A program made the position numbers and the translations under genes. The notes under the pieces were generated by a model. The model had not been told where the DNA came from, did not search any database, and saw only the letters and a list, made by a program, of their open reading frames with translations. Below are positions 37,583-47,885 of a stretch of DNA of 64,000 bases, in pieces. This stretch comes from an uncultured Actinomycetes bacterium (lineage in GTDB: Bacteria; Actinomycetota; Acidimicrobiia; Acidimicrobiales; RAAP-2), in NCBI GenBank assembly GCA_903830655.1, contig CAIKUQ010000050.1, positions 1-64,000 of the forward strand, given 5' to 3'. The number at the start of each line of letters is the position of its first letter. Within the stretch, counting starts at the first letter, position 1.

Positions 37583-40500
37583 ATGAAGTTTCTCTGCGAG
37601 AATGGACCTATGGCGGTCCTGGAACAACACACAATTCCCGTTCCCTACGGACATCGTATCTTTGTCTTGTCCGACCTCGGCCTTAGCCCTGATAGCCAAG
37701 GAACTTCCTCGAATGTTCGAGACTTCTGCCAAGTGCTCGACGAGATTGACGACGCCAGTTTTGTTGTCGTCGCCGGCAACCTCTTTGGGCCCGATTCCAC
37801 ATCCAATGTTGGCAAGTTTGTTGAAGCGACATTTCAACAGCTCCCTGAATTAGTTGGTGCAATCCGTCGATTCACCTCCAACGAGGGCCGCCGCATGATT
37901 ATTCTGCCTGGTTCGCTCGACCGAGAGCTCGTCAGCGACGAAATCGCCCATTCAATACTCGAATCTCTTGGTGTCGAACTCGCCAGTGACATTATTTTTC
38001 AAGTGGCTTCAACCACTGGTGTTCGCGATTTGGCGGTGGTGGCGGGCAAGGGAACGGTTCGAGCGATCGGGTCAGACGCCCAAAGTTTGCGTGAGGCACG
38101 ACTCCTCGAAGATCCCCTGGCTAATTCCCGCTTTGTCACCTCACGCGTTCTCTATCGAAGATTACGGGCCTGGATTTGGATTCCACTGATTCTTTTGTTG
38201 CTCGCAGATTTCTCCAGCACCATCACCGCCATTGTTGAACATTTCACTCATCATCACTTCAAGGCCCGTCACCTGCATCCATCTAATTTTGTGGCGAATC
38301 TAATTTTGAACCTTTCGCTGCTCATTGGCAGTGAAGCGATTCTTGCCGGAGTCGCTTCTTGGCTTGTGCGCCAACGCTTTGACCGAGACCTTCGACTCCG
38401 TCGATTACCAGAATTGTGCGAACCCCTGTCCATTACCCAAGTCGATGGACTGGACGCAATTGAGTTTGCCCGCGGCATAGTTGAAAATGGTGGTGCCGGT
38501 GCGATTATTGGAGGTACCTCTCGACCCGCTCTGGCCTTCCTTGACAAGGGGGTGTGCGCAGCCCCTGGTCCAACTCGAAAAGTTTTTGTCGAACGTTGGG
38601 GGCGCCTCGGCCTGCCAAGAATATTTGGAACAACGGAACGCTTCTCAATGGTGGAAGTCGAATCAACAACCGAAGTTCACGTGCGCCTAATCAGCCGTGA
38701 TGCACCTCTCCCCGCGGTCCACTTCATTGAACGACTCCTCAGTGGGCCAGTGCTGCAACCATCAGCCCCGGCCTCGCGAGCAACAATTGGTTCCTGGCCA
38801 ACCGGATCACCCTTCCCCTTAGCCCTTGATCGGCTGAAAGAGCAACGCTCTCGTCGACGGGCTCGGCGCATCGCTTCGGGTCTGATTCTTTTTGATGGAC
38901 TGATTAACGTTGCCATTTCAGTCGCGCCACCATTGCGATCACGGTTACACGCTGTTTTGGGTCTTCTCCCTCTGGGAGCGGCGCAGTCGGCGGCGGCTTT
39001 CACTGCAGTGGCTGGACTAGTGATGATCATGATTGCCCGCGGTGTTCGAAGAGGGCAGCGACGGGCTTGGTATCTCGCGGTCTCCTTGTTGGGCTTGACC
39101 ATCGGCACCCACTTTGCCCGAGGGGGTTCCCTCGTAGCCAGCGGTCTCGCTTTGGCCATCATGACTTTCCTCATTGTGAGGCGCCAGCATTTCCAGGCGT
39201 CGGCTGACCGGTCTTCCGTTAAGGCCGCGCTCCCTCGACTATTTGGTGTCGCCCTGGTGGCTGTCGTGGCGGCGACTTTGGGCGCCGAAGCTACCGCCCG
39301 TCACCAGCTGCCCAGCGTTGGGGTTGTCTTTATGGCCTCCATCGAGCGGCTCGTTGGCCAGTCCAACATTCAATTACCCGATCACGCCGGTGATTTCTTG
39401 AACCCCACCTTGCTGGCGGTGGGCATCTCTCTACTGGTCTCGGCGCTCTATCTCTTCACTCGACCAGTGGTCGACCGCCGCCTTTCAACGGCCAGTCGTT
39501 CAACTGAGCGAAAGATCGCTGAGCTTCGTGCTCGAGAGATTGTGCGTCGTCATGGACGGGGCACGCTGGACTACTTCGCATTGCGAGATGACAAACAATT
39601 CTTTTTCTTTCGCGATTCGCTCGTAGCGTACGCCGTGTACGGCGGAGTCGCCCTGATCTCACCCGATCCCATTGGTCCCGAAGCCGAGCGCACCGAAGTA
39701 TTCTCAGCATTTCGCACCTACGCCGAGAGCCGCGGATGGACCATTGGCATCATGGCCGCGGGTGAGAGTTGGCTACCTATTTATTCGCAGGCTGGTCTCC
39801 ACAACGTCTACCTCGGAGACGAAGCGATTGTTAACTGCCAGGAGTTCACCCTCGAGGGTGGGCGGATGAAGGGATTGCGTCAAGCCAACAACCGCCTTGA
39901 GCGTCATGGGTATCGAGTTGAATTCTTGGATCCGGCCGTCATTGACCCGGCGAAGGTCAACGACCTGCTTGAGCTCATCACGATGCTGCGCCGAGGAGAT
40001 GCGGAGCGTGGTTTCTCAATGATGCTGGGGCGACTCTTTAACCCTAAGGACAAGGGCCTCCTGCTGACCATTGTGTACGGACCCGATAATCGGCCAGCCG
40101 CGGTGTGTCAGTTCGTTCCCTCACCCGCCATTAGTGGCTATTCGCTCGACCTCATGCGTCGTGATCCGGGCGATCACCCCAATGGACTGATTGACTTCGC
40201 CTTGTGTCAAACCATCACGCACTTGCGCGAGATTGGTGGCCAGGGCTTAAGTCTGAACTTCGCCGCTTTCCGCTCAGTCTTAGAAGAAGACGAGAGAGAC
40301 GGGGCGATTACTCGCGTCGAACGTTGGGCCCTCAAGCGACTGAGTGGCATATTCCCTATTGAGTCACTCTGGACTTTTAACTCGAAGTACTACCCAACCT
40401 GGTTGCCCCGCCACTTGGTGTATCCCGCCGCGGAAAGTTTCGTTCCCGTTGTCGCGGCGGTCCTTCGTGCTGAATCCATCACCGAACTTCCCGTATTCGG

Positions 40501-40588
40501 TCGACTCCTGGCTAATGACCCGTCGAACAGGCCTGGCACGGTTGTCCCACCCGAGGTACTCGCCGCCGCCAAGGCCACGGAAAATTAA
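37583..40588 (+). CDS. MprF/LysX-like (DUF2156) membrane protein with N-terminal degenerate metallophosphoesterase-like domain (start could be 37610)
   Basis: N-terminal 'IFVLSDLGLSP...VVVAGNLFG...IILPGSLD'; TM helices; C-terminal 'DYFALRDDKQFFFFRDSLVAYAVYGGVALISPDPIGP...LSLNFAAFRS...NSKYYPTWLPRHLVYP'. Confidence 0.85.
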   Translation: MKFLCENGPMAVLEQHTIPVPYGHRIFVLSDLGLSPDSQGTSSNVRDFCQVLDEIDDASFVVVAGNLFGPDSTSNVGKFVEATFQQLPELVGAIRRFTSNEGRRMIILPGSLDRELVSDEIAHSILESLGVELASDIIFQVASTTGVRDLAVVAGKGTVRAIGSDAQSLREARLLEDPLANSRFVTSRVLYRRLRAWIWIPLILLLLADFSSTITAIVEHFTHHHFKARHLHPSNFVANLILNLSLLIGSEAILAGVASWLVRQRFDRDLRLRRLPELCEPLSITQVDGLDAIEFARGIVENGGAGAIIGGTSRPALAFLDKGVCAAPGPTRKVFVERWGRLGLPRIFGTTERFSMVEVESTTEVHVRLISRDAPLPAVHFIERLLSGPVLQPSAPASRATIGSWPTGSPFPLALDRLKEQRSRRRARRIASGLILFDGLINVAISVAPPLRSRLHAVLGLLPLGAAQSAAAFTAVAGLVMIMIARGVRRGQRRAWYLAVSLLGLTIGTHFARGGSLVASGLALAIMTFLIVRRQHFQASADRSSVKAALPRLFGVALVAVVAATLGAEATARHQLPSVGVVFMASIERLVGQSNIQLPDHAGDFLNPTLLAVGISLLVSALYLFTRPVVDRRLSTASRSTERKIAELRAREIVRRHGRGTLDYFALRDDKQFFFFRDSLVAYAVYGGVALISPDPIGPEAERTEVFSAFRTYAESRGWTIGIMAAGESWLPIYSQAGLHNVYLGDEAIVNCQEFTLEGGRMKGLRQANNRLERHGYRVEFLDPAVIDPAKVNDLLELITMLRRGDAERGFSMMLGRLFNPKDKGLLLTIVYGPDNRPAAVCQFVPSPAISGYSLDLMRRDPGDHPNGLIDFALCQTITHLREIGGQGLSLNFAAFRSVLEEDERDGAITRVERWALKRLSGIFPIESLWTFNSKYYPTWLPRHLVYPAAESFVPVVAAVLRAESITELPVFGRLLANDPSNRPGTVVPPEVLAAAKATEN

Positions 40589-41427
40589 TCGAGACGCGTA
40601 GCGATTCCGCGAGCGAGTTTGTCCGCCGCGAAGTCGTCAAACCCTAAAAAGAGCGAAGGCTCAACCAATTCGAGTTCCATGAGAGCCCAACCAACGCCGT
40701 CGTGCACCAGGTCAATTCGAGCGTAGAGCAGGTCGCCGTAGCCACCCGATTCAATGATTGCTTGTGCGGTTGCCAGTGCCTCGGGTTCTACCTCGGCTCG
40801 GCTCATCTGTTCACGACGAAAGAGCTTGTCGCGCTCATCGGGCTTGGTATTTAGCATTGCCCCTTTGGTCATCGCGTGCGAAAAACTACCATCGATGAAA
40901 ATCACCGCCCGCTCGCCCACCTCATCTACGGATTTGATGTAGGGCTGCACCATCACATCACGATGGGAATTCTGTAAACGCTCCACGTGAGCGAGGGCGT
41001 CCTCACTCTGGCCCGGCGAAAATCGCTCGGCATCAATTGAGCCCGCTCCCACGCAAGGCTTGACCACAAAGTCCGTGTCGGGAAAACTGATTGACTCGCC
41101 CACCCGTAGAAAATCCGTGGGAACAATGCGATGTCCTTGAGCGGCGACATCGGCGAGATAGTGCTTGTCCGTGGAATACTCAACCAGCTCGAAAGGATTG
41201 TGCAGTCGCTCAATTCCTCTAGCCCAGGCCAAGAATTCGCTCCTTCGTGGTGCATAGTCCCAAGTCGAGCGCAGAACCGTGAGGTCAAACTCATCCCATG
41301 TAACCCGCGGATCATCCCACACGCACATGGTGGCGGGAATGCCCGCTCGCTCCATCGCGGCTAGCAATACCGGAGTATCAACATCGACATCATCTCCACG
41401 ACAGGTAGCGATAGCTACGTGGGTCAT
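40585..41427 (-). CDS. ATP-grasp domain protein (RimK/glutathione synthetase-like)
   Basis: 'DLTVLRSTWDYAPRRSEFLAWA', 'DFVVKPCVGAGSIDAERF', 'MVQPYIKSVDEVGERAVIFIDGSFSHAMTK'; ATGA overlap with nuoN. Confidence 0.8.
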   Translation of the reverse strand: MTHVAIATCRGDDVDVDTPVLLAAMERAGIPATMCVWDDPRVTWDEFDLTVLRSTWDYAPRRSEFLAWARGIERLHNPFELVEYSTDKHYLADVAAQGHRIVPTDFLRVGESISFPDTDFVVKPCVGAGSIDAERFSPGQSEDALAHVERLQNSHRDVMVQPYIKSVDEVGERAVIFIDGSFSHAMTKGAMLNTKPDERDKLFRREQMSRAEVEPEALATAQAIIESGGYGDLLYARIDLVHDGVGWALMELELVEPSLFLGFDDFAADKLARGIATRLD

Positions 41428-42893
41428 GGCAGAAATGAAATTGCGGCATGTTGGCACAGCCACATTATTGGCGTCGGCCAAATACCAAATACCACTACGA
41501 CCGCTACGCCAAAAGCGATGACGAATCCAGTGGCACCGGGCACCTTCAACCGAGCTTGGTCGGGCTCAGGGTCGGCAAAAAGAATCTGCGTCCAACGTAA
41601 GTAGAAAGCAGCAGCTATGGCGGCGCTAATCATGGTGATAACACCGAGTGTCGTTCCACCGGCGTCCATAACTGCCGCCACTACTGAGAACTTGGCGAAG
41701 AAGCCCAAGGTGAAAGGTGCACCAAGTTGCGAGAGCAAGAGTAAGGCGAGGGCTGCCCCCAACCATGGTTGGCGTCGCCCGAGTCCTCGATAGGACTCAA
41801 TGTCGTGCTGATCGTCGGTGGCGCCCCCAACCAAACCGACAATGGCGAAGGTCGCGATGATTACCGGAACATACGTGCAGACAAAGAACAATGTGCTCGC
41901 AATACCGCGACCGGTGCCCGCCCAAAGTCCCAGCAGCATAAAACCAGCTTGGTTGATTGACGAGTAGGCCAGGAGTCGCTTGACGTTGCGTTGAGTAAGA
42001 CCCACACTCGCGCCCACAATCGTTGAGAGCACAATCAAAGCGAAGAGCAATGGTCGCCAGGTGTCGAGGTTGGTGCCGAGTCCGCTCAAGATGACACGAA
42101 TAAATCCGAGAAAAGCGCCGACCTTGACCACTGCGGCCATGTACCCAGTAATGGGAGTCGGGGCACCTTCGTAGACATCGGGGGCCCAGTTGTGAAAGGG
42201 AACGGCCGCCACCTTGAACGCAAAAGCAATCAAGATGAGCGCACCACCCAGGTAGGCCAAACCGGGGTGCAGTAGGTAATTGGCCGCGAAGAAGAGAGAC
42301 ATCGTCGAAATGGTTGTCGTACCGGTGGCCCCGTAAAGAATTGCTACACCATAAATGAATACCGCGGCCGCGAGTCCGCCGAGTAAAAAGTACTTCAGTG
42401 CAGCTTCAGCCGAGCGCGCACGATGACGATCCATGGCCACCAAAACATAGAGCCCGATGGAAAGAATTTCTAGACCAAGAAAGATCACCACGAGGTCATT
42501 GGCGACCGCCATCATGATTGCCCCGGCACTCGTCGCCATGATCAAGATATGGTTTTCGATACCCAACAACTTGGTTCGAATGGCCCAGTCTCTCGCTACC
42601 AGAATGGTTAGCAAAGTGCCCAGAGCCACCGCCACCGTCGCCATGGACCCAAATCGGTCAAGGACGATGGCGTGCGAAATCGTTTCACTAGCTCCGTGTT
42701 GTGAGACGTAGAGCCATTGGAACACGGCGACCACTACGACCGCCAACGAGCACTTTGCGCTAAACACCGTGGCGGCGGTAGCGCTTAAGCGCGAACGGCG
42801 AAGCGCCGAGGTCACCAGGAGGGCGAGTGACGCGCCAAAAAAGATGAGCACGGGCGCGATGGCCAGGTAATGAACAGAAGGAATTTTGATCAC
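41424..42893 (-). CDS. nuoN: NADH-quinone oxidoreductase subunit N
   Basis: Antiporter-type membrane subunit; position in operon. Confidence 0.95.
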   Translation of the reverse strand: MIKIPSVHYLAIAPVLIFFGASLALLVTSALRRSRLSATAATVFSAKCSLAVVVVAVFQWLYVSQHGASETISHAIVLDRFGSMATVAVALGTLLTILVARDWAIRTKLLGIENHILIMATSAGAIMMAVANDLVVIFLGLEILSIGLYVLVAMDRHRARSAEAALKYFLLGGLAAAVFIYGVAILYGATGTTTISTMSLFFAANYLLHPGLAYLGGALILIAFAFKVAAVPFHNWAPDVYEGAPTPITGYMAAVVKVGAFLGFIRVILSGLGTNLDTWRPLLFALIVLSTIVGASVGLTQRNVKRLLAYSSINQAGFMLLGLWAGTGRGIASTLFFVCTYVPVIIATFAIVGLVGGATDDQHDIESYRGLGRRQPWLGAALALLLLSQLGAPFTLGFFAKFSVVAAVMDAGGTTLGVITMISAAIAAAFYLRWTQILFADPEPDQARLKVPGATGFVIAFGVAVVVVFGIWPTPIMWLCQHAAISFLP

Positions 42894-44389
42894 TTGTCAA
42901 CCCCCGAGTACGACACATGCGTGATGAGGTTGGCTATCGAAGGAGTGATTTTGTCGATAGCGGGCCGTGGGAATACCCCGAGTAACAGAATTAGCACGAC
43001 CACGGGAACGAGAACCCAACGCTCTTTGTTAGTAACGTCTTCCACCGCGAGATTCTTCGCATCGGCCTTGCCGTGGAAGACACGCTGGTAGACCCAGAGC
43101 CAGTAGATGGCCGCACCCACAACACCGAAGGCACCCACAACTCCCCACCACGTGTTGGTGGCAAAACTGCCCAACAGAATCAAATACTCACTGACAAATC
43201 CTGAAAGTCCCGGCAGCCCAATAGAGGCAAGAATCACAATGGTGAAGAGAACGGCCAACACCGGTGCGCTCGCCTGGAGACCTCGCAAGTCTTTGATGGT
43301 ATTTACCTGGCGTCGCTTCTCGATGAACGAAACGAGCAAAAAGAAGCCGATGGTGATCACTCCGTGGTTGAACATCAATAAGACCGCGCCAATCATGGCA
43401 ATCTGTGATCCGCTCATCGCCCCGAGGGTGATGAATCCCATCTGTGCGAGAGAGGAGTACGCGATGACCCGCTTTAGGTCTCCGGCAACACAGGCCATCG
43501 CTGACCCGTAGAGAATGCCAATGACCGCGAGCGTCATAACGATTGGTCGCATGTCCGACAGAGCTAGAGGAAAGAGCCCAATGGCAAAACGCACTAAGCC
43601 GTAGGAACCGAGTTTGGCCAAGAGGGCTGACATCTCAATTGATCCCGCGATTGGCGCTTCGGCATACGTAATGGGTGACCAGGTGTGGAAGGGCCAAATC
43701 GGCGACTTGACCGCGAAGGCAAAGCCAAATGCACAGAAGAGGACAACCGATGCGGTGTGACTGAGATGCACCGCCGAAAGGGTCGTGTAGGAAAAGTTCA
43801 GTGCCCCACGGACGTAGTGCTGGTTCTTAAAGCCGAGGAACAAGATTCCAATCAACAACGGTACTGAACCGATGAAGGTGTACAGGAAGAACTTGAGGGC
43901 CGCACGAACTCGCTCGGTGCCTCCCCACTGACTAATCAAGAAGTAGCTAGGCACCAGCGTAAGTTCAAAGAATAAGAAGAAGAGCAACAAATCGTGGGCC
44001 AGGAAACTACCCATCGAAGCGGTGGTGAGAATTAATAGCCACGAAATCAATGCGGGTTCGCGGCGCTTGTCGCGCGCACCCAAGAGTGCGAGCAGCAAGG
44101 TCAGCGAGGTCAGTAACACCATCAACAAAGAGATGCCATCGAGGGATACGTCGTAGGCCAAGCCCAACGGGGCGGAGATCACGTGACGCGCAGCAAAGTC
44201 AATGCCCGTTCTCGTCAAGTGCTGGTTGTACATCCACGCCACGACAATCGAAAGAGCCATCTCCAAAGCTGCCACGCCAACGCCAACGGCGTAACTCGCA
44301 CCCGGGCGACGACGGACCAGCAGCACGAAGGCCACGCCAACCATTGGCACCAGGAGCAGTGCACTGAGCCACCATGAGGAGTGCATCAT
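42890..44389 (-). CDS. nuoM: NADH-quinone oxidoreductase subunit M
   Basis: 'FFLFFELTLVPSYFLISQWGG', 'PFHTWSPITYAEAPIAGSIEMSALLAKLGSYGLVRF'. Confidence 0.97.
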   Translation of the reverse strand: MMHSSWWLSALLLVPMVGVAFVLLVRRRPGASYAVGVGVAALEMALSIVVAWMYNQHLTRTGIDFAARHVISAPLGLAYDVSLDGISLLMVLLTSLTLLLALLGARDKRREPALISWLLILTTASMGSFLAHDLLLFFLFFELTLVPSYFLISQWGGTERVRAALKFFLYTFIGSVPLLIGILFLGFKNQHYVRGALNFSYTTLSAVHLSHTASVVLFCAFGFAFAVKSPIWPFHTWSPITYAEAPIAGSIEMSALLAKLGSYGLVRFAIGLFPLALSDMRPIVMTLAVIGILYGSAMACVAGDLKRVIAYSSLAQMGFITLGAMSGSQIAMIGAVLLMFNHGVITIGFFLLVSFIEKRRQVNTIKDLRGLQASAPVLAVLFTIVILASIGLPGLSGFVSEYLILLGSFATNTWWGVVGAFGVVGAAIYWLWVYQRVFHGKADAKNLAVEDVTNKERWVLVPVVVLILLLGVFPRPAIDKITPSIANLITHVSYSGVDK

Positions 44390-46263
44390 TAAAAACCAAT
44401 CCTTGCTACGAGGTAGATCATTACGATGGCGATACCTAGGACCATCGCTAACGCGTATTGACGAACGAAGCCCGTCTGCAGTTCACGGAGCTGTACACCA
44501 GTGCGAGCAGCCAGCCCACCAAAGCCATCGGCGGCGCGGTCAATGACCTTCTGTTCAACCACCACGTAGCCCACTCGCGCCGAAGTGGTAAGGGGTCGAC
44601 CAATGGTCGCGTCGTAGAAACCATCCCAGTGCCATACCTTTTCGAAGAACTCACGTTCGAAAGTCTCTGATTCATGCTTGTCGCGCCAAATGCTGAACGC
44701 CGCCATGAGCCCGACAATGGCGGCGGCCACATCGACGAGAGAGAGACCCCATTGGGTGACAACCGAGAGTGGAGCACCCGCCGGTACCGCCCCAAAGGTG
44801 GGGTCCAGGAAGGAAGCCAGTGAGTGATTGTGAACCCAGGGCAGGTCAAGCCCCCCACCGAGAATGGCCAAAACCGCGAGAACAACGAGGGGCAGTGTCA
44901 TCATCCACGACGACTCGTGCGGATCTTCGTCCTGGGTAACCGTGCGGAATCGCTCGGTGCCGCGGAAGGTCAAAACAAATAAACGACTCATGTAATAAGC
45001 AGTGAGGACGGCGGTCACTAGCGCGAAAATCCAAAGCAGACGGTTGTGTGCGTAGACATTGGTCAACACGTCCCCCTTGGCCCAGAAGCCAGCGAATGGC
45101 GGAATGCCCGAGATGGCCAACCAGCCAATCATGAAGGTTGGAAAGGTCAGAGGTAGATACTTGGCCAGAGCACCCATCTTGCGGAGATCTTGCTCTCCGT
45201 GTAACGAGTGGATGACCGAACCCGAGCCCAAGAACAGCAGTGCTTTAAAGAAGGCGTGAGCAATCATCAAGAAAATTGCCGCTGAGTACGCGCCCACACC
45301 AACGGCGAGGACCATAAAGCCAATCTGTGACACTGTCGAAAAAGCCAACACCTTTTTAATATCGCGTTGCGAAGTGGCGACCGTTGCCGCCACGAAAGCG
45401 GTGAGCGCGCCAACTACCGCAATGGTCATACGTCCCGAAGAAGAAAGCGCTAGTACCGGCGACATGCGAACTAGCAAGAAAACGCCGGCGGTAACCATGG
45501 TGGCGGCGTGGATCAGCGCCGACACGGGAGTGGGACCCTCCATAGCGTCCGGCAGCCAATTGAAGAGTGGAATCTGCGCACTCTTTCCAGTCGCCCCCAA
45601 AAGTAGCGAGAGCACGATCAGCGTCGCCACCGTTGGGCTCAAATTGGAGGCATTCGTGAAGATTGAGAGGTAGGTCAGCGTTTGACCGTGAGTGAAGATT
45701 AAGAACATAGCGACGAGCAAGCCCACGTCTCCGACGCGGTTGTAGATAAAAGCCTTCTTGCCGGCCGACGCGGCAGCCTCTCGGTCGAAGTAGAAAGACA
45801 CGAGCCAGTACGAGCAAACACCAACTCCCTCCCAGCCAACGAAGGTCAGGACCAGGTTGTTAGCTAGTACCAGGACCAGCATTGAAAACACGAAGAGGTT
45901 CAAATACAAGAAGAACTTACGAAAATCCTTTTCACCATGCATGTAGCTGATCGAATACAAATGAATCAGAGCAGAGATTCCCGTTACGAACAAGCACATC
46001 GTGATTGAGAGTGGATCGACCAAGATTGCCGCGGGAACATCTAGGGTCCCGGCGTGAATCCAGGTAAAGAAGTTAACGGTAACCTCACGATTCGCGCTAC
46101 CCAGCAACTGGAAGAAGCAGATAACCGTAGAAATGAAACTGATAGCAATCGCTCCAGTCGCTACCCCACCAATGGCCTTTTCTTTCATTTGAGATCCATT
46201 GACTACGTTGAAAAGAAATCCTACGAGTGGCGCGACGAGAATTAGCAGTGCGAAATGTGGCAT
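44389..46263 (-). CDS. nuoL: NADH-quinone oxidoreductase subunit L
   Basis: 'FVGWEGVGVCSYWLVSFYF', 'PLFNWLPDAMEGPTPVSALIHAATMVTAGVFLL'. Confidence 0.97.
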   Translation of the reverse strand: MPHFALLILVAPLVGFLFNVVNGSQMKEKAIGGVATGAIAISFISTVICFFQLLGSANREVTVNFFTWIHAGTLDVPAAILVDPLSITMCLFVTGISALIHLYSISYMHGEKDFRKFFLYLNLFVFSMLVLVLANNLVLTFVGWEGVGVCSYWLVSFYFDREAAASAGKKAFIYNRVGDVGLLVAMFLIFTHGQTLTYLSIFTNASNLSPTVATLIVLSLLLGATGKSAQIPLFNWLPDAMEGPTPVSALIHAATMVTAGVFLLVRMSPVLALSSSGRMTIAVVGALTAFVAATVATSQRDIKKVLAFSTVSQIGFMVLAVGVGAYSAAIFLMIAHAFFKALLFLGSGSVIHSLHGEQDLRKMGALAKYLPLTFPTFMIGWLAISGIPPFAGFWAKGDVLTNVYAHNRLLWIFALVTAVLTAYYMSRLFVLTFRGTERFRTVTQDEDPHESSWMMTLPLVVLAVLAILGGGLDLPWVHNHSLASFLDPTFGAVPAGAPLSVVTQWGLSLVDVAAAIVGLMAAFSIWRDKHESETFEREFFEKVWHWDGFYDATIGRPLTTSARVGYVVVEQKVIDRAADGFGGLAARTGVQLRELQTGFVRQYALAMVLGIAIVMIYLVARIGF

Positions 46264-46264
46264 C

Positions 46265-46570
46265 TCAACCCTTCATTTCCGAGAGCTCGTCCACTGAGGT
46301 CGTCGAACGACGGCGGAAGATCGCCACCACAATGCCCAAGCCCACGGTGACTTCGGCGGCGGCGACCACCATCACGAAAAATACTGAGGCTTGCCCACCA
46401 ATGTCACTCAGGGTCCGCGAAAAGGTAACGAAGGTAAGGTTCACGGCGTTCAGCATTAGTTCGAGGCACATAAACATAATCAACGCACTTCGTCGAGTGA
46501 CCAGTCCGTAGCCCCCGATGCCAAACAAGACAGCGGCGAGTACTAGGTACCAAGCAGCGGGGACATTCAT
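46265..46570 (-). CDS. nuoK: NADH-quinone oxidoreductase subunit K
   Basis: 'LIMFMCLELMLNAVNLTFV'. Confidence 0.96.
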   Translation of the reverse strand: MNVPAAWYLVLAAVLFGIGGYGLVTRRSALIMFMCLELMLNAVNLTFVTFSRTLSDIGGQASVFFVMVVAAAEVTVGLGIVVAIFRRRSTTSVDELSEMKG

Positions 46571-47133
46571 GATGCCTCCTCCAGCACTCGCTCACGGCGA
46601 GCCAAGAGCACCGCACCGACCACCGCGATGATCAGTAAAGCGGCGGTGGCCTCAAAGGCAAACAAATAGGTCGTGAAGATCGAAGTACCGAGTTGCTTGA
46701 CATTGTGAGACCCAGTGGCGAGGCGAGTGCCTCCCAGTGAGAGTGAAGGTACTCCGGTAACCCAGCTCGAACGCGACATCGTGAAAATAATTGCGCTGAC
46801 CGTGATCACAACCCCGACCAGAGCCAATGGCTTTTGCGAAACGAGGGGTTGAACATCTACGCCCTCGCGGCGGTCGACGCCCAAGAACATAATGACGAAC
46901 AAGAACAGGACCACAATGGCCCCGGCGTAGACGATGATCTGTACCGCAGCTAAGAAGTCAGCTTGTTGGGCGATGAAAGCCACCGCTACACCAAACAGCG
47001 TCATGATCAAACTTAGAGCAGCGTGCACTGGGTTTTTTAGGGAGATGACGCCAATGGCCCCCGTCAGAATAAGTGCGGCGGCGGCAACAAAAACGATGAC
47101 GCTGGGTACTGCGTACGCAAGAGCCAACATCAT
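46567..47133 (-). CDS. nuoJ: NADH-quinone oxidoreductase subunit J
   Basis: 'FLAAVQIIVYAGAIVVLFLFVIMFLG'. Confidence 0.95.
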   Translation of the reverse strand: MMLALAYAVPSVIVFVAAAALILTGAIGVISLKNPVHAALSLIMTLFGVAVAFIAQQADFLAAVQIIVYAGAIVVLFLFVIMFLGVDRREGVDVQPLVSQKPLALVGVVITVSAIIFTMSRSSWVTGVPSLSLGGTRLATGSHNVKQLGTSIFTTYLFAFEATAALLIIAVVGAVLLARRERVLEEAS

Positions 47134-47885
47134 TTAGTGACCTTCTTCCTAAAAGCAGGACTCTTGGCCTTCAGGGTAGTAATCAAGCCAGCCACCCCAA
47201 CTATATCTAAGGGCTTGTCCTGGGGCAGTAGGTGCTTGGCGAATGCCCGACGCAACATCTTCGTACCGGTTGCTTGGTCATCACGGTTCTCGCTCTGTCC
47301 ACCTTCGGCGGCGCGCATTCCAGCTCCTAGGTCAGCGGTCCACTGAATCTCTCCCTCATAACGAGCATCGCCCGCGGGAGAGGTAGCGCGCATCCAGCCA
47401 CCGGTCATCTCCGCTTCCCCCTCGCGCCAGTCTTCCCAAGGAAGTCGCTGCGGGAAGCCCGCGTCATCGACAACTAATTCCTTCTTGGTGTAAATCGCGT
47501 CAGCACGGTTAGTGAAGGAGAACTCGAACATCTTGGACTCGGTAATGGCCTGGGTGGGACACGCCTCAACACAGAGGTCGCAGTGAATACAGCGCAGATA
47601 GTTGATCTCGTAGACGTACCCGTACCGCTCTCCGGGACTGACCGGGTGATCTGGTGGATTGTCAAGACCACGAACATAAATACAGTCCGCCGGACACACG
47701 CCCGCACACAGTTCACAGCCGATGCACTTTTCCATTCCATCTTCGTACCGGTTCAGAACGTGTCGGCCATGTTGGCGTGGTTGCTTGGGGCGCTTGGCTT
47801 GCGGATAGCTAACGGTTACCGCGGGACGAGCGAGGTGTCGAAAGGTGAGATTAAACCCACCGAAGAAATCAAGAACGCGAGCCAT
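47130..47885 (-). CDS. nuoI: NADH-quinone oxidoreductase subunit I
   Basis: Two 4Fe-4S motifs 'CIGCELCAGVCPADCIYV' and 'CIHCDLCVEACPTQAI'. Confidence 0.96.
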   Translation of the reverse strand: MARVLDFFGGFNLTFRHLARPAVTVSYPQAKRPKQPRQHGRHVLNRYEDGMEKCIGCELCAGVCPADCIYVRGLDNPPDHPVSPGERYGYVYEINYLRCIHCDLCVEACPTQAITESKMFEFSFTNRADAIYTKKELVVDDAGFPQRLPWEDWREGEAEMTGGWMRATSPAGDARYEGEIQWTADLGAGMRAAEGGQSENRDDQATGTKMLRRAFAKHLLPQDKPLDIVGVAGLITTLKAKSPAFRKKVTK

